From Saccharospirillaceae bacterium (GTDB taxonomy: Bacteria > Pseudomonadota > Gammaproteobacteria > Pseudomonadales > Oceanobacteraceae), in the NCBI GenBank assembly GCA_021208685.1, contig JAJOJJ010000017.1, positions 62,001-126,000 of the forward strand: DNA of 64,000 nucleotides, written 5' to 3'. Positions 1 through 13,494 of the stretch are shown here, in pieces. The stretch's first letter is position 1, and each line of letters opens with the position of its first letter. The notes under the pieces are model-generated. The model was not told the origin of the DNA, ran no database searches, and was given only the letters and a program-made list of their open reading frames with translations. A program made the translations under genes and the position numbers.

Positions 1-942
1 CCAATTACCGGAATGTGTCTTTTAGCCGCCTGGCTGAACCGCTTTTCACCGGCAGTTAATATACAGAATATGATGCTGATCCGGTCGACCGATATCTTTT
101 CCTGGGGGCGTTCCTGGCTGCTGCTTCTGCTGGTCATATTGGCCAGTATCGGCATCCCCTATATGTCGAATAACAGCATGATTACCGGTGCCTTTCCTGC
201 CATCAGGGAAATGAGCATTTTTATTGTTATTTTCCTCGTGATTTTTGCCATGCAGAATCTTACGGGCAATCAAATATTTGCAGAGCAGCAACTGAAAGCC
301 TTGGCTAATCGTGAAGTCCATATACTCGCGCTGATGTACCTTATGGGCCATGGTTCTTTTCTTGGATTATCCGTCAGCCTGCCTCTTCTGACAGACCTGA
401 TATTTTCCTATATTCCAACCGATGGACATACCGGCAGCCGGATCAATCCCGCCGCCCCATCCATCCTGTCCTACTGCTGGATAGGCCCTCTGTTAGGGCT
501 TTCGGCCAGAGCAGCGGGAAGCTGGATGTCTAGACACATCAATCCGGGAAAAATTCATCAGGTGGCACTGTTTGCGCTTTTCCTTAGTACCGTCGGCATG
601 GCTCTGACCATAACATCAGCCCTCTCATCACCGAATCCGGAATTCTATTTCTTTCGTTTTCACATGATAACCCTGTTATTTTTCATTGCTTCTGGCATGT
701 CATCCGGAAGCATTACCAGTCTGGCCATTAAGAAGATTCCTGCAAATTACGCCGACCACAGCCTGATATGGATAATCAGCATATCGTCCTTCGGTTTTTT
801 CTATATTCCTGCATTGTTTGCTGATCACTGGCAAAGTGCCGGGCCGGCGGCTGTGTTATCCGGCCTGTCTATTTTTTACCTGACAGGGATGATCATTAAC
901 TGGTTTTTTTACTGGCGAAAGGGAGAGGAATCACTCAGCTGA
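1..942 (+). CDS. NarK-like nitrate/nitrite MFS carrier, 5' end outside window
   Basis: The reading frame is open from the first base, so this is the C-terminal part of a longer protein; the ATG at 13 is probably internal. About 313 residues with at least seven hydrophobic segments are visible. It aligns by eye with the C-terminal half of the NarK2-type carrier at 48495-50090: a GSFLGLS segment matches GSFIGFS there, INPAAPS matches VNPDAPS, and WIGPLLG matches WIGPFVG. The cytoplasmic-loop motif PVGGWISDK of the paralogue is AAGSWMSRH here, so the family glycine pair is lost and transport cannot be assumed. Inner-membrane nitrate/nitrite carrier or a diverged relative. It lies convergent with the DGC gene. 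Confidence 0.75.
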   Translation, partial: PITGMCLLAAWLNRFSPAVNIQNMMLIRSTDIFSWGRSWLLLLLVILASIGIPYMSNNSMITGAFPAIREMSIFIVIFLVIFAMQNLTGNQIFAEQQLKALANREVHILALMYLMGHGSFLGLSVSLPLLTDLIFSYIPTDGHTGSRINPAAPSILSYCWIGPLLGLSARAAGSWMSRHINPGKIHQVALFALFLSTVGMALTITSALSSPNPEFYFFRFHMITLLFFIASGMSSGSITSLAIKKIPANYADHSLIWIISISSFGFFYIPALFADHWQSAGPAAVLSGLSIFYLTGMIINWFFYWRKGEESLS

Positions 943-958
943 ATGACAAGATACAGAA

Positions 959-1330
959 TCAGGAATGAATATCGGGGATAATTTTACTTTCTATATGGCT
1001 TATCAGATCAAGCAGAACATCGTCACCATACTCTTCATCCCGGCGTTTTTTTAAGCCATATTCAGAAAGTAAAAGATGATGACTCTCGGTGACATCAATA
1101 CTGTTAAGACTACGCTGTACGCAGCGCAGCGGACAGCCATCAATTGCCAGAACCGGACGACCCGACTGAGCCAGCCGGATAATAGGTTTAACCTGGCCAC
1201 CGATACCGGCTATACAGGACATTTCTGCTAAACCTGAACGATCCAGGTGAACGGCAATCCGGTTGGCAAGCTGTGCCACCTGTGAACAGCCAGAGCAAGA
1301 ATAAACCAGTGGTTTTTCAGGATCTTTCAT
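959..1330 (-). CDS. DGC-domain putative zinc-binding protein
   Basis: A 123-residue protein without signal peptide or membrane segment. It has a CSGCSQ motif near residue 12 and an IDGCPLRC motif near residues 64-71, the cysteine pattern of the DGC family (predicted zinc-binding proteins often found beside denitrification genes). The biochemical function of the family is not established. It starts at an ATG at 1330 and is separated from the nor-cytochrome operon by about 210 bases holding a strong stem-loop, so it probably has its own promoter. The last 35 residues are acidic. A role in metal or NO handling is only an inference from context. Confidence 0.7.
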   Translation of the reverse strand: MKDPEKPLVYSCSGCSQVAQLANRIAVHLDRSGLAEMSCIAGIGGQVKPIIRLAQSGRPVLAIDGCPLRCVQRSLNSIDVTESHHLLLSEYGLKKRRDEEYGDDVLLDLISHIESKIIPDIHS

Positions 1331-1447
1331 AAGAACTTTCCACTGAAAAAATCTGCAGAGCAGAGGTTAATTTTCAATATATCACGTCAAATATTTATTA
1401 CTATAATCCATTAAGAATAAATGTCGGTATTATGCGGAAAAGGTGAG

Positions 1448-1495
1448 GAGCCTTTGAATATTTCTTTATGGATATAATCCATTATTCAAAGGCTC
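1448..1495 (-). terminator. Stem-loop after the nor-cytochrome operon
   Basis: A perfect 13-bp inverted repeat (GAGCCTTTGAATA at 1448-1460 with its complement at 1483-1495). The 22-base loop itself contains a small palindrome (ATGGAT...ATCCAT). It lies about 50 bases beyond the stop codon of the cytochrome c gene, where the minus-strand operon should end. No long U-tract follows on either strand, so it may stabilise the 3' end rather than act as a classical intrinsic terminator. Confidence 0.5.
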
Positions 1496-1541
1496 ACTCT
1501 TTGGGTATCAGCCATAGTAAAAGCCATTACCCCATAGCCTG

Positions 1542-1862
1542 TTACTTGGCTTTCTGCTGACTGTAATAAGCAGCAAGGTTAGCAATATCCTGATCATTCA
1601 GACCTTTTGCCATTGGCGCCATAATGGCTGCATTGCCTCCGGTTCTCTGGCCATCGCGATAAGCCTTGAGTGCATTTTCAAGATAGGCCGCATGCTGTCC
1701 GGCCAGTTTTGGATACATTGGAACCATGCTGTTACCATCAGCATTATGGCAGGCTGTGCAAATTCCTGATTTTGCCTGTCCGGCAGCTGCATCGCCGGCC
1801 GCCATGCTGGCAGAACTGAATGCCATAGTAACAATGGCGCTTGCCAGAAGTATTTTTTTCAT
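1542..1862 (-). CDS. Small periplasmic cytochrome c (c5/c553 type)
   Basis: A 106-residue precursor. A signal peptide of about 22 residues ends in ASMAAGDA, followed by one CTACH heme c motif, a conserved MYPKLAGQHAAYLENAL segment and a C-terminal methionine region (IMAPMAKGL) that should supply the axial Met. This is the monoheme class I cytochrome of the c5/c553 type, a likely electron donor to NorCB, NirS or NosZ in the periplasm. The ATG at 1862 (a second in-frame ATG is at 1865) has an AGGAG Shine-Dalgarno a few bases upstream. The frame stays open further upstream but would overlap norF and bury the signal peptide, so the longer start is wrong. Last gene of the nor operon, about 30 bases after norF. 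Confidence 0.85.
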   Translation of the reverse strand: MKKILLASAIVTMAFSSASMAAGDAAAGQAKSGICTACHNADGNSMVPMYPKLAGQHAAYLENALKAYRDGQRTGGNAAIMAPMAKGLNDQDIANLAAYYSQQKAK

Positions 1863-1891
1863 CATCAATCTCCTTAAGGTTGCCCTGAGGC

Positions 1892-2170
1892 TTATAGCTG
1901 CCAGATGGCAGTCAATGTGACTGCAGAAATGGTTATTATTAACCACCCATACAGAATTCTTTGTAAGAAGAGCGGAGCCTGCTTCATCTCCATAAAATAC
2001 CGGATGATCCAGATACCTTTTATCAGAGCTGCAAACCAGGCTGCAACCGCTAACAGAATCAGATGTTCCGGCTTGCGGAGAACAACAGCCAATGTCAGCA
2101 ACAGCATTAACAACCACAAAGTCTTCAATGACGTTCCTGCCATACTGCTCATAGCATCATCCTGTTTCAT
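1892..2170 (-). CDS. norF: NorF-like small membrane protein of the nor operon
   Basis: A 92-residue, very hydrophobic protein with about three membrane segments, resembling the cytochrome oxidase subunit IV/NorF family that accompanies NorE. NorF is needed for full NO reductase activity in Paracoccus; its exact role is unclear. The ATG at 2170 overlaps the norE stop in an ATGA junction, indicating translational coupling and deciding the start. A further in-frame ATG at 2152 (MSSMAG) with an AGGA nearby is an alternative. The assignment rests mainly on position after norE plus hydropathy. Confidence 0.65.
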   Translation of the reverse strand: MKQDDAMSSMAGTSLKTLWLLMLLLTLAVVLRKPEHLILLAVAAWFAALIKGIWIIRYFMEMKQAPLFLQRILYGWLIITISAVTLTAIWQL

Positions 2171-2748
2171 CTTAGTACATAAAGCGCCGGGAAAAGAACG
2201 ATCCACACCAGGTCAACCATATGCCAGTAAGAGGCTGCACTTTCCGCCGCTTTTAGTTTCTGCTCATCGTCCGAGTCTGTCTTTTTCAGCCAGCGGCCGA
2301 GAAGAATGAGAATGATCATTCCGGCTACCACATGGAGAAAATGAAAGAACGTCGTAAAAAAATAAAATCCGAAAAATATATCGTAGTGCAGCGAGTAACC
2401 ATTGCTATAGAGTGTTTGATATTCACTCACTTTACTAATGACATAGATCATTCCACAGCCGGATGCCGCGTAAAAATAACGCGCATAGCCATCGCCCTGA
2501 ATGCGGAGCTTATTTACGCCTGTTGCTACCAGGTAACTGCCCGTCAGCAATGCCATCGTATTAATCACCCCAGCAGCAACATGCAGCTCCTGCAGGCCGG
2601 CCTGAAACATCTCAGGCTGCCGGAGGCGAACCAGAGAGAAGCCGGCGATCAGTAGGCCAAAAACAGCCAGTTCAGCACAAAGAAAAAACCACAGGGCAAT
2701 ATCACCCGGGATCTTGTCTTTTCCGTTCAGAGTCAGCGGGCTGTTCAT
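2167..2748 (-). CDS. norE: NorE, cytochrome c oxidase subunit III-like protein
   Basis: A 193-residue integral membrane protein of the heme-copper oxidase subunit III family, with about five membrane segments. Family features are GDIALWFFLCAELAVFG near the N-terminus, HVAAGVINTMALLTGSY in the middle, FFTTFFHFLHVVAGM, and a C-terminal WHMVDLVWIVLFPALY. NorE is not a catalytic subunit of NorCB but supports NO reductase activity. Its ATG at 2748 overlaps the norD stop (ATGA) and its stop overlaps norF, so norD-norE-norF is tightly coupled. Confidence 0.85.
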   Translation of the reverse strand: MNSPLTLNGKDKIPGDIALWFFLCAELAVFGLLIAGFSLVRLRQPEMFQAGLQELHVAAGVINTMALLTGSYLVATGVNKLRIQGDGYARYFYAASGCGMIYVISKVSEYQTLYSNGYSLHYDIFFGFYFFTTFFHFLHVVAGMIILILLGRWLKKTDSDDEQKLKAAESAASYWHMVDLVWIVLFPALYVLR

Positions 2749-4586
2749 ATGTTCAGTCCGGTCAGATTAAGATAGAGCTTCGGCAGTATCCGTGGCAGCT
2801 GATCTGCCCGGTTAATGCAGAAGTAGCCCTGATGTCCAAACACATAAGGAACATAATCCGCACTGTTCTGATCAATGGTGACACAATGGGTTGTTACCCC
2901 TTCACGGTGAGCCTCGGTGATCGATACCCGGGTATCTTCAAGGCCATAACGACCTTCATACAGATCCAGATCATTAGGCTTACCGTCGGTCAGTATCAGC
3001 AGCAGGCGCTTTTCTGCCGGATGGTCATTAAGGATATCGGTTGCCTGACGGATAGCCGCTCCCATGCGCGTGTAGTAGCCGGGCGCTAAGGCTTTAATCC
3101 GGCCATGAACATTTTCACCCCAGGGTTCATTAAAGTTTTTGATCATATTAATCCGCACGTGATCGCGCCGGCGTGATGAAAAGCCATACATAGAAAAGCG
3201 ATCACCGCTGGCATCCAGTGCCTCCCCCAATAAATGCAGACTGTCGCGGATAACATCGATAACCTGCTTATCATTGTTGGCCCAGGCGTCGGTCGACAGC
3301 GACAGGTCAGCGAGAACAAGACAGGCCAGATCACGGTTCTGACGACGCTGCTGCCGCCATACCGGCGCCACACTTTCGGCGTGTCCCTGCAGCCGGCTGG
3401 TGCAGTGATCAATCGCAGCATTTATATCCAGCTGCTGCCCCTGAACCTGCCGCCGCAGTTGTACCGGCTGAGTGTTAAAGCAGGCAAACTGCCGGCGCAG
3501 ACGCTGCGCAGTCTGCTTAAGCTCATCCGGTAAAGGAGCTGGCTCAGCACCGCGCGGCAGCATCGGAATAACCCGGCAGTAATCCTCACGTAAACGCTGC
3601 TGGCGGTAATCCCACTCCGGGTAAGACAGGCCAGAGCCCAGCGGGATGTCATCCTCCGCCGCGCTGGGCAGATCCAGATCGAGACGTATTTTTGAAGCCT
3701 GACTGCCGCGGGTCCGCGATAGCGTAATCAGATCAAGATCTTCTGCTATTTTTCCGGCATCCGCGTCGTCTGCATCATCTGCGGTACGGTCAACAGGAAT
3801 AAATTCCGACCACGACAATAAGCTTTCCAGACGAAATAACAGCAGGCCATTACGGCCATCAGGATCATCGGCAAATTCGGCCTGGCGGCGGATATTCGCC
3901 GTGCTTTTCTGTTGCACCTCAGACGCTGCGGGCTCCTGTACATCGCCACTGTGCTGAAGCGGAGCCAGATTTCTGCCCGGATATAACCACAGGGGCACAG
4001 GATCAGGATCTCCCGGCCCGTCAGGCAGCGCAGTAACAGATCCCGGCTCCTTCAGAGCAGCACGTAATGCCATCTCTCTGGGCAGAGCCGTAGCACTGAG
4101 CTTCAGCCGGAAATCTCTCTGTTGCAGCTCGGCCTCGACCAGACGCCGGTAGACAGGGACCAGACCGGGATAGCGTTGCAAGCAATGTTGCACGCAATGC
4201 TGATTATCAACAAACCACGGGGCAGAGCCGGCAGCTGCCGGAAGCGTGCAGGATGCCAATGCCGCCAGCCACAGATACAGGTCAGCATTCAGCGTCCGCT
4301 GCGGATAAAAGTCGATATGATCCGGCAGATATAAATGATTCTGATCGCGCCACGCCAGCGCCTGACGCAGACCGGAACCCGCCACCTTCTGCAACCACGA
4401 GCGCGACGCTTTAACCCGTTGCTCAGCAGCAACTGAGAGACGCAACCCGGCATCGCCGCCCAGCGCCCTGAATATCATCGCCAGTGTTTTCTGTTCATCG
4501 CTGAGCAACACCGCCGCATCCGGATAAGTACGGACAGCCACGCGGGTAATAAAATGATGCCAGCGGATACCAACAGCTTCTTCCAT
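2745..4586 (-). CDS. norD: NorD, VWA-domain NO reductase activation protein
   Basis: A 613-residue soluble protein. The C-terminal third is a von Willebrand A domain with a MIDAS motif DLSLS at residues 427-431 and a second metal-site segment ILTDGKPND near 532-540. The N-terminal 400 residues are the less conserved NorD region. NorD works with the MoxR-type ATPase NorQ to insert the non-heme iron (FeB) or otherwise mature NorCB. It sits downstream of the polyferredoxin gene (6 bases between) and overlaps norE. Confidence 0.92.
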   Translation of the reverse strand: MEEAVGIRWHHFITRVAVRTYPDAAVLLSDEQKTLAMIFRALGGDAGLRLSVAAEQRVKASRSWLQKVAGSGLRQALAWRDQNHLYLPDHIDFYPQRTLNADLYLWLAALASCTLPAAAGSAPWFVDNQHCVQHCLQRYPGLVPVYRRLVEAELQQRDFRLKLSATALPREMALRAALKEPGSVTALPDGPGDPDPVPLWLYPGRNLAPLQHSGDVQEPAASEVQQKSTANIRRQAEFADDPDGRNGLLLFRLESLLSWSEFIPVDRTADDADDADAGKIAEDLDLITLSRTRGSQASKIRLDLDLPSAAEDDIPLGSGLSYPEWDYRQQRLREDYCRVIPMLPRGAEPAPLPDELKQTAQRLRRQFACFNTQPVQLRRQVQGQQLDINAAIDHCTSRLQGHAESVAPVWRQQRRQNRDLACLVLADLSLSTDAWANNDKQVIDVIRDSLHLLGEALDASGDRFSMYGFSSRRRDHVRINMIKNFNEPWGENVHGRIKALAPGYYTRMGAAIRQATDILNDHPAEKRLLLILTDGKPNDLDLYEGRYGLEDTRVSITEAHREGVTTHCVTIDQNSADYVPYVFGHQGYFCINRADQLPRILPKLYLNLTGLNI

Positions 4587-4591
4587 CGCAG

Positions 4592-5545
4592 TTACTCCTG
4601 TTCCCGGGCAATAATTACTGGTAATTGCCGCTCATACTGTCTGGCATCATCGCCACTGGCCCAGTACAGCAGTGATCCGGCAGGATTGTGTTTTTGCACT
4701 TCAGCACAGGTATCAATACAGAGCCTGCATTGAGTGCAGGTAATCTTCCGCTGCTTATGCGCTCTTGGCGGCAGGCGCATAGGGCAGACCTGATCACAGG
4801 CATGACAGTCACGGCAGTCTTTTCCCCGCTCTTTGCGGTAACCAATCACCAGGCCACGCGGATTGGCCGCCCAGATCAGACTCTGAAAAATTCCGACCGC
4901 GCAGCCATACCGGCAGAACCAGTGACGCGCCAGCGTAAATTCGATAAAAAATAATACCGTTGCCGCACACAGAAAAATCAGCGGATATGTATCAACCTGC
5001 AGCCGGAAAATACCCTGCCATAAAGGCAGTGGAGGAATCAGATAACTGAGCAGAGAAACCGCCCATAAAAAAGAACAGGCCAGAATCCAGAAAAAAAGGA
5101 CAGTTCTGGAACCAGGGCGCGCCCCGCTGCTGCTCTTTTCCCACAATGAACGCCTGCCAAGCCAGTAATGCATTTTACTGTCCAGCCACTCCAGAACAGA
5201 AAAATGCGGGCACAACCAGCCGCAGTAAATTCGTCCCCAGCGCCAGACAAAAACAATAAGTACGATGACTGTCAGCAGGACGGGCAGCGCCAGACGCCAT
5301 AATAATTGTGAAAATACTGAAGCAGCACTCTGACCAGCAGCCGGTGCAAGCTCCAGCGTCCAGTCATAACCCAAAAAAATAAAATGGCCGAGCGTCAGAT
5401 CCAGACGAAAAATATCCAGAACCGGCGCCAGCAGAAATAATAAAAAAAATACGCTGCGACTGATCAGACGGTAGCGTTGCCCCTCTGAATTCATCAGCCT
5501 GTCTTCCTGGCCGCTGCCCGAAGGCAGCGGCTGTGATCTTTGCAT
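4592..5545 (-). CDS. Membrane 4Fe-4S polyferredoxin (NapH/CcoG/NosR-like) inside nor operon
   Basis: About 317 residues with roughly five membrane segments. It has two CP-type motifs typical of NapH/NosR/CcoG relatives (YCGWLCPHFSVLEW and CRYGCAVGIF) and two clustered 4Fe-4S motifs near the C-terminus (CRDCHACDQVCP and CTQCRLCIDTC). Such proteins carry electrons across or along the inner membrane, or reduce metal centres during oxidase assembly. The ATG at 5545 begins 4 bases after the norB stop. An ATG at 5494 has a better AGGA ribosome site and is the alternative; a still longer start would run into norB. Not one of the classical norCBQDEF genes. Role inferred: electron supply to, or maturation of, NorCB. 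Confidence 0.75.
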   Translation of the reverse strand: MQRSQPLPSGSGQEDRLMNSEGQRYRLISRSVFFLLFLLAPVLDIFRLDLTLGHFIFLGYDWTLELAPAAGQSAASVFSQLLWRLALPVLLTVIVLIVFVWRWGRIYCGWLCPHFSVLEWLDSKMHYWLGRRSLWEKSSSGARPGSRTVLFFWILACSFLWAVSLLSYLIPPLPLWQGIFRLQVDTYPLIFLCAATVLFFIEFTLARHWFCRYGCAVGIFQSLIWAANPRGLVIGYRKERGKDCRDCHACDQVCPMRLPPRAHKQRKITCTQCRLCIDTCAEVQKHNPAGSLLYWASGDDARQYERQLPVIIAREQE

Positions 5546-5549
5546 ATAT

Positions 5550-7444
<1,895 letters not shown>

Positions 7445-7476
7445 AAAATGTCTCCTCGCGGTTATAAAAAGACGGC

Positions 7477-8292
7477 TCATTCACCAACTGGCATAAGAGC
7501 GTGGATAATCTGGCGAACAGCTTGCTGGGCGGCGGGCTCGTCACTCAGGGTTTCAATCAGAGCCGCTTCCGTTGCGATTTCTGCCGGCAACCCGCTGCGG
7601 ATCAGACGGGCACAATGAATCAGAAGGCGGGTAGAAGGAGACTCCTCAAGATCGGCGTCATTAAGCTTGCGCAGAGCAGCAGCAACCGCACACAGTCGCT
7701 GCGCAGTCTGCAGATCGATACCACTTTCCTGCATAACGATCCGGGCTTCCTGCTGTTCATCCGGGTAGTTAAAACCGATGCTGACAAAGCGCTGGCGGGT
7801 ACTGGGTTTAAGCCCTTTCATCAGGTTGCGGTAACCCGGGTTATAAGACATAACCAGCATAAAACCCGGCGCCGCATGAAGCTGCTCTCCGGTGCCATCA
7901 AGCGGCAGAATGCGTCTGTCATCGGTGAGGGGGTGAATAACAACCGTTGTATCCTTGCGGGCCTCAATAACCTCGTCCAGATAACAGATTGCCCCTTCGC
8001 GCACAGCGCGCGTCAGCGGGCCGTCCTGCCAGAACGTGCCGTTGTTACCGATCAGGTAGCGGCCAATCAGATCGGCAGCGGTCAGATCATCATGACAGGC
8101 AACGGTATAGAGCGGGCGCTTCAGCTGCTCCGCCATATGCTCAATAAAACGTGTTTTACCGCAGCCGGTAGGGCCTTTAATCAAAACAGGAAGCTGATTA
8201 CGGCTGGCGTGCAGGAAGAGTTCAACCTCACTTCCCTGCGGCTGATAAAAGTGCAGCCGTGAGTCCGCTGGCGACACAGCAGGAGCATTCAT
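7477..8292 (-). CDS. norQ: NorQ, MoxR-type AAA+ ATPase for NO reductase maturation
   Basis: A 271-residue AAA+ ATPase. The Walker A GPTGCGKT is at 40-47, followed by a Walker B AICYLDEV, sensor region SYNPGYRNLMKGLKPSTRQRF and a C-terminal lid. NorQ forms a hexamer that acts with NorD to activate NorCB. First gene of the minus-strand operon norQ-norC-norB-polyferredoxin-norD-norE-norF-cytochrome c; having norQ first rather than after norCB is less usual. Translation starts at the ATG at 8292, with AGGAT about 8 bases upstream. A NarL-type heptamer (ATGGGTA on plus, 8304-8310) lies beside the ribosome site and a 7-2-7 NarL site about 85 bases upstream. Confidence 0.93.
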   Translation of the reverse strand: MNAPAVSPADSRLHFYQPQGSEVELFLHASRNQLPVLIKGPTGCGKTRFIEHMAEQLKRPLYTVACHDDLTAADLIGRYLIGNNGTFWQDGPLTRAVREGAICYLDEVIEARKDTTVVIHPLTDDRRILPLDGTGEQLHAAPGFMLVMSYNPGYRNLMKGLKPSTRQRFVSIGFNYPDEQQEARIVMQESGIDLQTAQRLCAVAAALRKLNDADLEESPSTRLLIHCARLIRSGLPAEIATEAALIETLSDEPAAQQAVRQIIHALMPVGE

Positions 8293-8375
8293 ATGCCGAT
8301 CCTATGGGTAACTTTACGGTGCTAATGCTGTCCTTTAGCAAAGGGGTCATAAATACCAAACAATAGAGATCGGCA

Positions 8376-8391
8376 TACCTACATGTGGGTA
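8376..8391. promoter_or_regulatory. NarL-type 7-2-7 binding site upstream of norQ
   Basis: TACCTACATGTGGGTA is an inverted pair of NarL-like heptamers (TACCTAC and, on the other strand, TACCCAC) separated by two bases. This is the arrangement NarL binds; the heptamer consensus is TACYYMT. It is centred about 90 bases upstream of the norQ start. narL and narX are both in this window. Binding is inferred from sequence only. Confidence 0.55.
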
Positions 8392-8562
8392 CTTTTTCTT
8401 AAAACAGGCAAAATATACCTTTTGAACCAACTATCAGAATCAAAACAGAATGAAAGCAAGCTATTGTTTATTAAGGATTTTAATTTAATTACTAAAACCA
8501 AAAAACTGAAAGTGGTTATTTATTCAATCTTAATGGTTAAATATACCAAAGTATAAAAAATA

Positions 8563-8576
8563 CCAACTCAGGTCAA
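8563..8576 (-). promoter_or_regulatory. Half-conserved DNR/FNR-type box
   Basis: On the minus strand this reads TTGACCTGAGTTGG. The left half TTGAC and spacer CTGA are identical to the boxes at 8613 and 13459, but the right half GTTGG departs from the expected RTCAA. It lies about 270 bases before norQ, far for direct class II activation, so it may be a relic or part of a duplicated element. Confidence 0.3.
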
Positions 8577-8612
8577 TTTTATAGCCGGGATAAGGCAGTC
8601 GTTATTATATTT

Positions 8613-8626
8613 TTGACCTGAATCAG
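8613..8626 (+). promoter_or_regulatory. DNR/FNR-type box upstream of tonB-nirS
   Basis: TTGACCTGAATCAG fits the FNR/DNR palindrome TTGAT-N4-ATCAA with mismatches only at the fifth and last positions. It ends about 48 bases before the TonB receptor start, a normal activator distance. It would place the receptor and nirS under anaerobic or NO-responsive control by a CRP/FNR-family regulator, which is not encoded in this window. Confidence 0.55.
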
Positions 8627-8674
8627 TTTTTTATCCGCACATCTGGTTGAGCATGCAATTCCATTCAGGAATTA

Positions 8675-12489
<3,815 letters not shown>

Positions 12490-12553
12490 GTTAGACGTAC
12501 AACCTTATAAACCTGGCATCATACGCCGGTTTTCTAGAACCATGCTGACCCAC

Positions 12554-12584
12554 AGTTTGGAGTAACATTACGTCGCTCCAAACT
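12554..12584 (+). terminator. Terminator after nirS
   Basis: A perfect 9-bp stem (AGTTTGGAG with CTCCAAACT), 13-base loop, followed by ATTTTATT. It stands 65 bases beyond the nirS stop codon and closes the tonB-nirS unit. Confidence 0.75.
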
Positions 12585-12814
12585 ATTTTATTAATCGTCG
12601 ACTTCTTTTCAATCCGAAACTCTTTTCCGGGGTTCCGCTCCAGTCCACTGTAAAGAGATGCAGATCCTTACAACCTTCTCATTTTGGCATGACCGGACTG
12701 AAATGCTCTTCTGACATGAGGATAAGTTCTTCTTGGTTATTGGGTTTGGAAGATAAAAGACTGATTTTTTCAGCTAGACGCTGAATTAAAACTATAAAAA
12801 AGCAATACCATAAA

Positions 12815-12840
12815 ATAGCTATAAATTAATTTATAGCTAT
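12815..12840. repeat. 26-bp perfect palindrome
   Basis: ATAGCTATAAATT followed directly by its exact complement, with no loop. All 13 positions pair. It lies in the empty region after nirS and is AT-only apart from two GC pairs. It could be an operator for a dimeric regulator, a cruciform or a recombination scar. No gene start is near. Confidence 0.6.
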
Positions 12841-13224
12841 ATACAAATGAATAATTCAGTATCCGCTTTCACTATCTAGTAAAAATACAGGTCAAGATTC
12901 CAGATCGAAGGCATAGCGGTTATGTCAAAACGTGGCAACAGCGAGCTGGATTTTTTCAGCAAGCCCCAAAGGGCGTGGGCTGCAGAACGCTTTGACGATG
13001 TTGTCGGTTTTATAAAGGTCTCGCCAATCACTGCAATCGACGCCATATAAAAACACTCTTCAGAACTCACGAGAAGCTGTGCAGAATTATTCAGAGCTGC
13101 CTGAAAAACCCGGACGCTTAAATCCTGAACCAGTGCCTTTTAACTCTCATTAAACAGGCCCTGACCTGATCACCGGACAAACCATCAGGTTGCTTGCCTT
13201 TACACCGACAGAAAAATCACACCA

Positions 13225-13279
13225 CGAAAAATGCCCGCCGCTAAAAATACACCTGCGGTTTTAATTGGCATTTTTCGCC
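13225..13279. repeat. 55-bp inverted repeat with 11-bp arms
   Basis: CGAAAAATGCC at 13225-13235 pairs perfectly with GGCATTTTTCG at 13269-13279. A second, inner pair CCGC (13238-13241) and GCGG (13255-13258) is followed by TTTTAATT. As RNA it would fold into a long nested hairpin about 300 bases before nosR. It could be a terminator of a small transcript, a small RNA or a miniature mobile element; nothing decides between these. Confidence 0.5.
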
Positions 13280-13458
13280 ATGCCATTCCATCGACACGGA
13301 AAATTTTCTTATCCATGACGCTGTCAGGCTGTTTTTGCAACGACTGGCCCAGACTGTCCAAATAACCGGTTTATACACCTTCCTGTAATCTCTGATTTTA
13401 TGCGCCAAAAAAAATTAATGGGAGGTGATAGGGGTTATTGACTAAAAACACAAAAAAA

Positions 13459-13472
13459 TTGACCTGAGTCCT
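13459..13472 (+). promoter_or_regulatory. DNR/FNR-type box upstream of nosR
   Basis: TTGACCTGAGTCCT shares TTGAC-CTGA with the box at 8613. Its right half GTCCT is a partial match to RTCAA. It lies about 115 bases upstream of the nosR start and seven bases before the NarL-type site. Anaerobic/NO activation of nos by a CRP/FNR-family protein is known in pseudomonads; here it is inferred. Confidence 0.45.
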
Positions 13473-13478
13473 TCAATC

Positions 13479-13494
13479 TACCTCCGATGGGGTA
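13479..13494. promoter_or_regulatory. NarL-type 7-2-7 site upstream of nosR
   Basis: TACCTCCGATGGGGTA: two inverted heptamers (TACCTCC; TACCCCA on the other strand) with a two-base spacer, the NarL arrangement. Its position just downstream of the DNR-like box suggests joint control of nosRZDFYL by nitrate/nitrite signalling (NarX-NarL) and anaerobiosis. Inferred from sequence only. Confidence 0.55.

Larger units (their letters stand above)
8293..8674. promoter_or_regulatory. Divergent control region between nor and tonB-nirS operons
   Basis: A 382-base AT-rich intergenic region with no convincing gene. It holds a NarL-type inverted site at 8376-8391, a NarL heptamer at 8304-8310, and two DNR/FNR-type boxes near the right end (8563-8576 and 8613-8626), described separately. 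Promoter -10/-35 elements could not be fixed with confidence. Confidence 0.6.

Noticed and set aside
1866-2117. Longer start for the small cytochrome c
   Set aside because: It would overlap norF on the same strand and place 85 unrelated residues before a clear signal peptide.
8293-8674. Sigma-54 promoter or NorR sites upstream of norQ
   Set aside because: I looked for GG-N10-GC with a TTGC element and for GT-N7-AC triples and found none convincing.
12720-12780. Short minus-strand frame containing MSEEHFSPVMPK
   Set aside because: Only about 45 open codons, no usable start for the hydrophobic upstream part and no ribosome site.
12876-13070. 64-codon minus-strand open frame in the nirS-nosR gap
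   Set aside because: No ribosome site, no recognisable domain, and low-complexity composition. The opposite strand has a faint transposase-like phrase (YRSRFQIE) but it breaks down at once, so neither is reported as a gene.
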